From: Lethocerus indicus
Lineage: Eukaryota; Arthropoda; Insecta; Hemiptera; Belostomatidae
NCBI GenBank assembly: GCA_019843655.1
Contig: JACDQD010000006.1
Span: 9,788,034-9,852,033, forward strand
Reading direction: 5' to 3'
Length of the DNA: 64,000 nt
The notes beneath the pieces were generated by a model that saw nothing but the letters and a program-made list of their open reading frames with translations, was not told the origin of the DNA and searched no databases. The position numbers and the translations under genes were made by a program. Each line of letters begins with the position of its first letter. The stretch's first letter is position 1. This document shows positions 55,629 through 64,000 of the stretch, piece by piece.

Positions 55629-58600
55629 CTGGAGCAGAAATGATAAAAAATAATTTGCAAGGCGATATCAACCTTCAACCCTCCCTTATTTTTCTCCAGG
55701 GTTTGATTACTTGTGGCTAGCCAAAACCTTTTTCAATTAAATGAAAATTTGAATTGATATCGGGCGAATCACATAAAACTTACCGAATCATTTAGGCGTC
55801 TGGTATGCTTCAACAGCATTCTGTCGCTTGAATTTCATTTACTACATTATTAGTAATAAAACATTTTGAAGTTTTTGCAGCTTCAATTGTGACACAATAT
55901 CATCCTTTCCTAATATTCAGTTGTTAGCGTTATAATTCTATCATTTGTTCTAACATTTGTTAATTTTCTTGGTTCGGGACAGTCAATCGAATTCGTATGA
56001 TTTTTCAAATCGAATTCGCGCGAAAATAACGGACTTATTTTAGCCAGGAAGGGGCAGGATTAGCATGTAGGTCAATCACGTGTCCTCACGGAAAATCTAT
56101 AAATCGCAGCCAACAGTTCCGTTATCATTAATGTCATTTGTGCTAATAGGTTCGTGGACAAATTAGGATTCGGTGTGCATACTTGTTAAATGATGAATCG
56201 CTTTGAAGTTAATTATGCTTTTAAGCAGTTAATTTATGTCAACTTAGTGTGTACCTTTCCTTAGACACAGTTCGTAAGTAATTATATTTTCATAGGGACC
56301 CTGTATGAACACATTATTCATTCCGGGCGCATTACATTTACGTATCTTTTCAACAGCAGTAGGTTGTGTAACATAAACTCAGCGTTCGAAACACTGTACG
56401 TTTTAGACTTTCAGATGAATTAAAAATAGCTTTTTCCTACTGATAGGGATCTGATAGAGTTTGACTGGTTAACGCACGCTAAGAGCTCTGATGCTTGAAT
56501 AACTGCTGCGTGTATTATGAGCTCATAGACCTTGGAAATAATTGTATTTCAAATTAAAATATCACAAAACTCGACAACGTTTTGCATTGTCCGAAAGATA
56601 ATGAGCGAATGTTTGATAATGATAGAAATGCAGCAACAATAAATATATTTAATATTATTTTATATTAAAACTATCAATTACTTAACGCTAAAAACTGTTA
56701 TAACGCGTAAAGGTAATAACGTGAAAAAGCCTGAAAACATTTTCCTTCTGTATAAACGGTTCCCTACCGGTTGTTTCAGAAACGTGTTACGTGGGGGAAT
56801 AGTTTTTCAACCGTCGCAGAATTGGGTTTGCAATTTTTACGGATTAAATCCAGTGGTGTTTAAAGGATCGACTTTCGAATAATTTAATTTTCGGCTAAAT
56901 GTGATGCGGGAGAAGACACTTGGGTAAACTTGGGTGGGTCTTTAGTTCGGGTCGAGTAGGAACATAGCTTGGAACAGTCGCTTAGTGGGCCGCCATGACG
57001 CGAGCACTAGCATCCTTCATTCCGTCCATATTAGGTTCCGTTCGAAAGCATTTTTTTCTTCTTTCCACGGATTTCTATTAGAAAATTATTTACATTTTAC
57101 TTCTCGTTGCCATCGGGCTCCACGCCTATTTAGGCCGGCTACATGCCTCATTGCCAGTGTCGTGAACTTCTCGTGGCTCTGGCTACTGTTTAGAGCTAAC
57201 CCTCGACGTATGAGTCCATCTATACCGATATTTGTTGGGACGGAACTAAGTAATCCGACGGAATACAATAATTTCCGACGGACGCCGCACCCACTTAAAT
57301 TGAGTTCGGATCGCTATCACGCTCTGGCGGCGGCCCGAGTAAACTCGGATAAAAAAGGAGGGGAATAAAACCGCCCACCATAATAAACTGGTTGTCTCGT
57401 TGGCCTGCCTTATTCCCTCGTATTGTTTTCATTATTCTCTCTTCGCTCAATTTCAGACACGAGGACGATTCCACTCAAGAGATCGTAGCGTTCATTTTTA
57501 AGCGGTGCTATACCCACGAAATGTCTGGTATCTTTAGTCTACGGCACTGCCGAATTGATTCGGGTTTGTCTATCTTCTAAATAGTATGTCGCCGGAGTCG
57601 AAAATACCGGTCGACCGGTAATGGTCGTTCCTCCGTAAGCTCTGGCAATCTGACGACGGCCGTCGAGTATTAAGAACAAGTTAGTAGGGGAAACAGGTGT
57701 GAGAATGAAAGCGGCTTTTTTTTACGGTTTGGGACCCATTAGTGTTCTGACGTACTCTCTGTTCTTTAATAATACTCCTGTCCGCCACTTTTGTAAAGTG
57801 TTGCAGGTTGTCTCTTATGCTGATTTAGTTAGTCACGTATATATGAGTAACCCCTTGTCACCGAACTACGCGGTTCCCCGATATTTCGAAAATGTCTCTG
57901 TACATCTTTTTCACATGTACGTTACTGCAACTTTATTTATAGTTATCTGCCAGAAAGGTATTAACTTACGTATGATCTCGCTTAACGAAATGAAATATGG
58001 TTGTCAAAACCATGCGATAATGGTGTCCGCAGTTAGAAAATGGAGCGCACGTTTGTTGGTCGGAGAGCCTTTGCGGGAATACAAATGCGTGGTTTTTTTG
58101 TTTGTACATCGGTATTCAAGCGACACGGTTGTTTTATTCTTTGTTGCAGTGTCCCTCGACTCGTCGTCAGCGTATCACGTTTGGTTCGCTAATAAAGTTT
58201 ATGTACATTTTATTTATAACGAGAACAGGAAACTGGTAATAAATGCGCGAGCAGTCTAGTGTTTGTGACATCATTCGGCCGGTTATTGTCGAGTTAGGAG
58301 ATGGCATTGCGGCTCACTCTTTGCACCGCTCAGAAGATGATCAATTCATACACGGTCTTTTTGTATCATTTGGATGTCAACAAATTTAACAACTTGTACT
58401 GGCTGGCTAGCAGTAAGATGTAATTACCGGTACTAGCGTTGGCGGTGTCCAGCCACCTGGTGTTGAAACTCCATTATTCGTGTATTTTATTTAAACATTT
58501 AATAGCCACTCTCTGTTGGAAATATAAAAAAGGGCTAATTTATGTTTGTTGGCGCGTCCCTCAACGATGTCCTGTACTAAAATAACCGAAAGCACTCACC

Positions 58601-58911
58601 GTATATGTGCACTTTACGGGTGTCCATGTAATTCAAATACTACTAATGGTGATAGTATCGATTTGGAAATTCTTCGTCGAAAAAGTTTCAATTGCAAAAC
58701 GTTTATACGGACGTTCCAAAAGTAATTTCTGAACGTTACAAGACAAGAAAAGTTTCAAATTTGGCTGATGTATTTTCCAATAGTATCGTACTGTCAAGGT
58801 GTCAAAAAAGCAGTGATCACACTTGTTGGATAAAAATGGGATGGGTGATTCATTCATGCGGAAGTTACTATGAGACTATTTTTGCTAAATGAGAATTAGG
58901 AAGATGCGATT

Positions 58912-58912
<1 letters not shown>

Positions 58913-58963
<51 letters not shown>
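58913..58963. repeat. Poly(C) run of 51 bases
   Basis: Fifty-one consecutive C, with unique sequence on either side. Homopolymers of G/C this long are rare in insect genomes and can be assembly or sequencing artefacts. Confidence 0.95.
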
Positions 58964-60227
58964 ACGTTCAGCTAAAGACGCGGTTATTTCCAGCTTGCAT
59001 AACTCACTATTGCATAGTCACATGTACGTTGTATTCAAACAACTGTATTAGACGAAATTTAAACATGCCAGACTCAGTGTCAGGGATACAAGCTTACATC
59101 TGTGGTTTTCAATTACCGTACGTTTCCCATGGATTATGTAAGTCGACCCGCTTATGTCTTTCACATAGTGTCCTTTACAGGACTAGTTTGCCTTACTGCT
59201 TGGTGTGAGCGGCAACATTTTATCCTCTTATATTTAGTTGAATTTAACTGTCTACTCCATTCGGTGGTCTCCTTTTGTTCCTGTCAGCTTTTTTTCAGTG
59301 AATCGCTGTCGCAAACTTTCCATTCTTGCGCCAACAAAATTAATGCAGACAGTTTATTGTCGAATCGTATTTTGAGTACCCAATTAGACTTGATGAAATG
59401 TTTTGCTACAAGAATGACGCGCAGCAACAAAAAATAACAAAATAAGAAACAATTATTAATATGTGTTATTTCTAGTCTTTACTATTTATGTACAATAGTT
59501 TCTTATATTTTAGTATATCGCGCCTTAGTCGCATTATTGAACCCTACACACTTCTTAGTAATGAATAGTTATTTGTAAGTAAGGAAAGAGAATGGTTACT
59601 ACAATTGAACGATTAGAATTCATGATGCATCTTGTTGTTGGCTCCTGTTAGTAGGTTCCTCCTTCGTGTTTCGTGGCATCGTCCATTACTTCTGAAAAAT
59701 TGTGAAGGAAAGGCGGGGAAAATTAATGCATTATAATTCGTGTGTTTATACAGAACATACATTTTTATGTTGTATTATATAATGATAGGGAATCGTATGT
59801 AGTATTCTACTTTCCATAGATTTGCCAGTCGAAGGAGAGGTATTAGGGCGGAGCCTACCGAAGGCCCCCAAGGGAGCTGATGGGTTAGGTGGGGACGGCA
59901 GTTTCCACTACTCGGTAGGCCCTCTCACTTCCATCTCAAAACTGATTCATCATTTTACCAGTTTCATTATTTTTATTTGGGCATTTTGAACCTTCTCGCC
60001 CCTCCGGCCGACTGTTTTTACGGACGGCTGTTGGCGAACGGTGCAGATGGGCGACATGGATTGGCCTCATCAGATATTTGCGGGGACAGGGCCGCCACGG
60101 GACCTGGATGGGGGGCCAGCTGTTGGCCGCCACAGCTGCCTCTATATCGCGTTTCAAAGCGAGCCTGTCGTCCCCCCCTCCCCCCATCATCATATTGTAA
60201 GAGAGGGGCAGCCCCCCTTCACCATGG

Positions 60228-60268
60228 AAATTTCTAGATGGGGGGGAATTCCCCCCATCAAATTTCTA
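60228..60268. promoter_or_regulatory. kappaB-like palindrome flanked by 9-bp direct repeats
   Basis: A near-perfect palindrome at 60237-60259 is centred on AATT and contains GGGGAATTCCCC, the classic symmetric Rel/NF-kappaB site (seven G on one side, six C on the other, with GAT/ATC ends). It is flanked by identical copies of AAATTTCTA at 60228-60236 and 60260-60268. It might be a binding site or the footprint of a small insertion. Confidence 0.4.
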
Positions 60269-60712
60269 TCAGCCGCCCATGTAATTACGACCATCAATTC
60301 ATTCCGTTTTCTGTATTTGGGATCGGTCTAGTGCAACCTCTTCAAGTTGGATGGGGGATTCAAAAGCCTTATTTGAATTTGCATGACTATTATTCTCGAG
60401 CATTGTGTTCTCGGGATTACATGTGAATTTTCCCAGACCACTCTGTGCAAATTTAAATTCTTATTTTTTGTCTGGAATTTTGGATAAGCTCGTTATTTTA
60501 TTTTAAGTAAGAAAACAGTTGACTTGATGTAATAGTGCCCCCTAAAGTGGGAAGGATTTCATGTGTGTTTGGGTGAGGTGGGGGCTCGTGATAAGTATTG
60601 CGAAGCAAAAATTAAGTCCCTAAATTCATTATAAACGGTGGCTGAGTTTAAAGAAAAAGTCTGCTCTTGAATTATAATAAAGAATGCATTTTATTTACGA
60701 AATGACATTATT

Positions 60713-60713
<1 letters not shown>

Positions 60714-60749
<36 letters not shown>
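60714..60749. repeat. (TA)n microsatellite
   Basis: Uninterrupted TA run of about 36 bases. Confidence 0.95.
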
Positions 60750-60753
<4 letters not shown>

Positions 60754-62402
60754 AATTTGTTATTGTTAAAAAGTGGTACACATAAAACATTATTCCTTCA
60801 GTTGTGAAAATATATAAAACAGAAGATACGCCATTTGGCGTTTTTAAGTATCCAAGTGAAAATAAATTATTATTTCTTTTAACCGTTATTATCATGGGTT
60901 TATTTCATTTGAAAAGGCTGTCATTGTTTTTGTTGTAGACCTCCACTAGGAAAATTATTAGTCACCTTTTATAATTGAATTTGATTTTACCACTCAGTTG
61001 GGGAATAGTGTGTTGTATTTCCTTTTTTGTACTCTCAGATACTTTATCTGAAAACTAAATTATTTACTTTTGATTCGTAATAATCAAAGTTAAGAAATAA
61101 AAAGAACAACAATTTTGTTATGAGAATGTGCAGACACCTTCGGCGAGTGTCAGTGTCCTGGGACCCTAGGGTGGAATGCCCCGCAGGAAAAACCCAGCCT
61201 TCAAGACAACTAGATGTCTGAAGAAATTCAGGCTGAATTCGAAAACATTTTTTGGACACCAATCGGAAATGATCTTCATTCCTTGCGCTCGTCGAGGCAC
61301 ATGGGTGCTCCTCCTTATTGCCCCGGCCTATGCACAATAAATCTTCTTCGCGACCGGAATCCTTTACCGCGTCGAATTTACTAATTAATGGTTAGCTTTA
61401 ATTACCCTTACCCAGTCAACTACCAAGATAAAGTCGTGAAACTGTTGGCTGAAGTGTTTCAGTGTGCTTTCAGTTCTGGTCCCAATAACATAGTAAGAGT
61501 ATTAACTATATGAAAATACCGGAAGGCGGACTGGGAGGCTCATTACGCTATTCTGTATTAGCTTTACATTATCGAATAAGTAGCTGCTCGCTTTACTGGA
61601 AATTAGCGGCCGTTTATTTGCAATCTGCATAGATTATCGGAGTTGAAACTTATAAATGATTTATTATGCAGTCGGGTGAACAGGTTATGTAGATCCCGGG
61701 GGGGTGAATACATTTGATCGAAGTCATTTCCTTCGTCTCTCCGCCCTTAAAACCCCCACTTTAAAATTGACCGCTAATGAGCGACCCCTTCATTCTGCCG
61801 GTCTGAATTTGATAAATGGCGCTCGGTCGTTTGTAAGCTAAAAAGTGAAACTTGTTCACGAAACGGATATCGTTTTCTCGTTCAAATGTCGACTTTAATG
61901 TCAAGGCAGTTCGGACGTGGCTAACAGTATTAACGTTTGCTCAATCGAACGTCCCTGATTATCTGTATAATTAGATTTAAACCATTTATTGGAACGTATA
62001 TAAAATGTATACCCTTTCAGGCGCATATTGTGATGTCAAATAAGATCAAGTCAGTCTTGGTGTCAACAACTTTCTCTGAATAACCTTTTAGTTACCCTTA
62101 CGGCTGCAGCACGATTTTGCCCATGCATTGTTGTAGTATAACAATAAATATATGTTTAAATTACAAGTGTGGAGAGAAAATAAGAATCGTATTTTCTTCT
62201 GTCTAAGTAGTACTGACCTCAAAATAGTACTGCATAATTATACTAGAACTAACTTATGATCAGCTTTCTAATTATACAATTTTAGTCTAAATTATTTGTT
62301 AGTTTTAGCACTTAGTCTACCTTGAATTGCTAAATCCTAAAAGAATAGGTTTGGCTCGGTTCTGATTATGGTTTAAAAGCGTTTATTTTATTCGTTAAAG
62401 CT

Positions 62403-62452
62403 AACCCAAGCCTTGATATGGAAAGGGTATTGTTTCCACTTTTGCTTGGGTT
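62403..62452. repeat. Short imperfect hairpin
   Basis: AACCCAAGC at 62403-62411 pairs with GCTTGGGTT at 62444-62452, and GGAAA/TTTCC pair inside. No function is assigned. Confidence 0.6.
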
Positions 62453-64000
62453 CATTCGGCGAAAACATTTATTAAATATTTCAGCACAAACTGCGACATT
62501 TTCTTAATAGCGCAGTTAATAAATTTGACTCAATGCAATTAACGAATATGCTAACGTGAGTACTGTGAAGCACGTATTGTTAACGATATAACGATTTTAA
62601 TTCGGACATACTCTTGTCACAGACGATCGGTCGAAAGTTGCCCCATGCTACCTGCGGAAATATACTTTGCCCTTCATTAAAATAAAATTTAAGTTTCTTA
62701 TTACATTTCGTACTGTATAATTGAATAAAGAACTATGGAGTTAGGAATGCATGGAAGGTTTCTCGGAGTTTCCTTTGTCAATGAAAGATCTTTTTTTATA
62801 TTGTAAATATACTGATTTATGGATAACTTATGGATTCTATATTACATTAGGGGGACGGGAGGCATACTCTCCAGGTACTGAACTATAAACAGACCCCATT
62901 ATAAAAATGGACTTTTGAATCCCTTCTTAACGTACCGTAGGTAGTAATTTCCCATGTGCATTTTAGAAGGGAACATCTTATATTATTAGAATTCAAACAA
63001 AGTGCTAGACCAGAAACAATGTATGTCAGGGATTTGCATTTAATTTATAATACCCAGATTCCCTTCCTTTTGGAAGAGATGGGCCGTGTGTTGGACGTTC
63101 TACCTAGTCCTTTGCCTACGTTATTTACTTGGACCTCGTAATATATTACTTACCTATCTGCTGAATTGATAAGGATAAAGGCGTGTAATCAGTTCTAAAA
63201 CAAATAAACGGCTCGCTTTGTTGCCAATTGAAATTGAGTTTAATTCAGGAGTTCTGTTGTTAAATTCATTCAATATTTAAAACCGGAGTCTTAAGTTTTT
63301 ATTATGACGTAAAAATCGTCTCAACTGTTGTCTTTTCTTAAATGAAAACAATTTATATTAAAAATAAAAATTAAATTTTTGTTGTCAGTATTTGACGATA
63401 AAACGCCGCTTGGAGTAGGGTTTACAAGATTTTCCAAATCAGAAACAAAGGTCCCTTATTTGCTTCAAAGTGTATTGTTCTGGCTATAGTTCAGGCCGTA
63501 GTTGGAGGTGGTTGAACAGAGTATTCGAGCTTTTCAGTCCGCCTGAGAAGCGCTAGCTTTACATTAAAGCCAGACAGCGTGACATGATAATTAGCCGACT
63601 AATTTGTCGGAGCCACTGCCAGAGCCTTGCACGGCAACGAGAAATCGCGTATATGAAAAGCACGGATTGTATCGTCATTCATTCAACTAATTTCGTTATG
63701 TCCTTCGCGGTTTTGTGTACACATTTCTATTGTATATGTTGTGTGTAGTGCCCCATTGGCCCAAGGTCCCATTTGGGCCGGTTTTAATTGTAAGGGTTTA
63801 TATTCCACGTTTTGTTTATTGACCGAAACTGATTAAGGCTTGAAGGTTTATTCATACTCACACTTCAGTTTCCATGTTTAATTTACATTAAATATTAGAA
63901 AACAAAGTAAAATATAGGATAGGATACCTCAAATAAAATAAAACGTAAAACTAACTGTGTATTTAACAACAAATTCGGAACGTAAATAATATTTTACCGA

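Larger units (their letters stand above)
55629..64000. other. ANKS3-like upstream region, no supported gene
   Basis: I looked on both strands for the missing first ankyrin exon and for any other gene and found none I can support. The longest open frame (57699-58259, +, 186 codons) resembles no family I know. Composition is mixed and CpG-containing like 1-28 kb. Listed separately: a C run, a palindrome, a TA repeat and a hairpin. Confidence 0.55.

Noticed and set aside
58692..58892. Possible mariner-like remnant beside the C run
   Set aside because: The translated frame lacks DDE/D motifs and inverted repeats are not seen.
61044..61337. 97-codon - strand frame, considered as a transposon remnant
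   Set aside because: No transposase or reverse-transcriptase motif and no terminal repeats.

Overview
The window is nuclear DNA from an animal, almost certainly an insect. Genes are split by GT-AG introns, and the recognisable proteins are all animal families: a vesicular glutamate transporter (VGLUT), the APC/C RING subunit ANAPC11, a FAM89/LRAP25-like protein, a CCDC85 coiled-coil protein and an ankyrin-plus-SAM protein of the ANKS3 type. I cannot name the order or species. Strong CpG depletion over the housekeeping genes suggests gene-body methylation, which argues against flies.

Layout: 1-16.0 kb is mixed-composition, CpG-containing DNA (VGLUT 5' flank or first intron) with a terminal-inverted-repeat element, a long hairpin and several GA/CT and TA tracts, but no coding exon I can prove. 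From 16.06 to 30.94 kb on the + strand lie fifteen VGLUT exons that join without a frame break into about 582 residues, lacking only the N-terminus. A CpG-poor, AT-rich stretch to about 36.1 kb follows and may be a long 3' UTR. From 38.56 to 40.32 kb, ANAPC11 and the FAM89-like gene sit in tandem with only about 120 nt between stop and start, and splice signals suggest one dicistronic mRNA. CCDC85 follows at 41.6-47.35 kb (+), complete at 346 residues with an intron-interrupted upstream ORF. The ANKS3-like gene runs on the - strand from 55.63 to 47.94 kb, convergent with CCDC85 and lacking its 5' end. From 55.6 to 64 kb I see no supportable gene, only simple repeats, a 51-base C run and a kappaB-like palindrome.

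The genes form a neighbourhood rather than a pathway: a neuronal transporter beside cell-cycle, actin/junction and ciliary-type scaffold genes. The most notable points are the apparent ANAPC11-FAM89 dicistron, the VGLUT luminal loop encoded by three phase-0 microexons each bringing or extending a glycosylation-rich linker, and an abrupt drop in CpG content between VGLUT exons 12 and 13. I found no clearly undescribed multi-gene system. All exon boundaries are read by eye from splice signals, reading frame and remembered family similarity; no searches were run.
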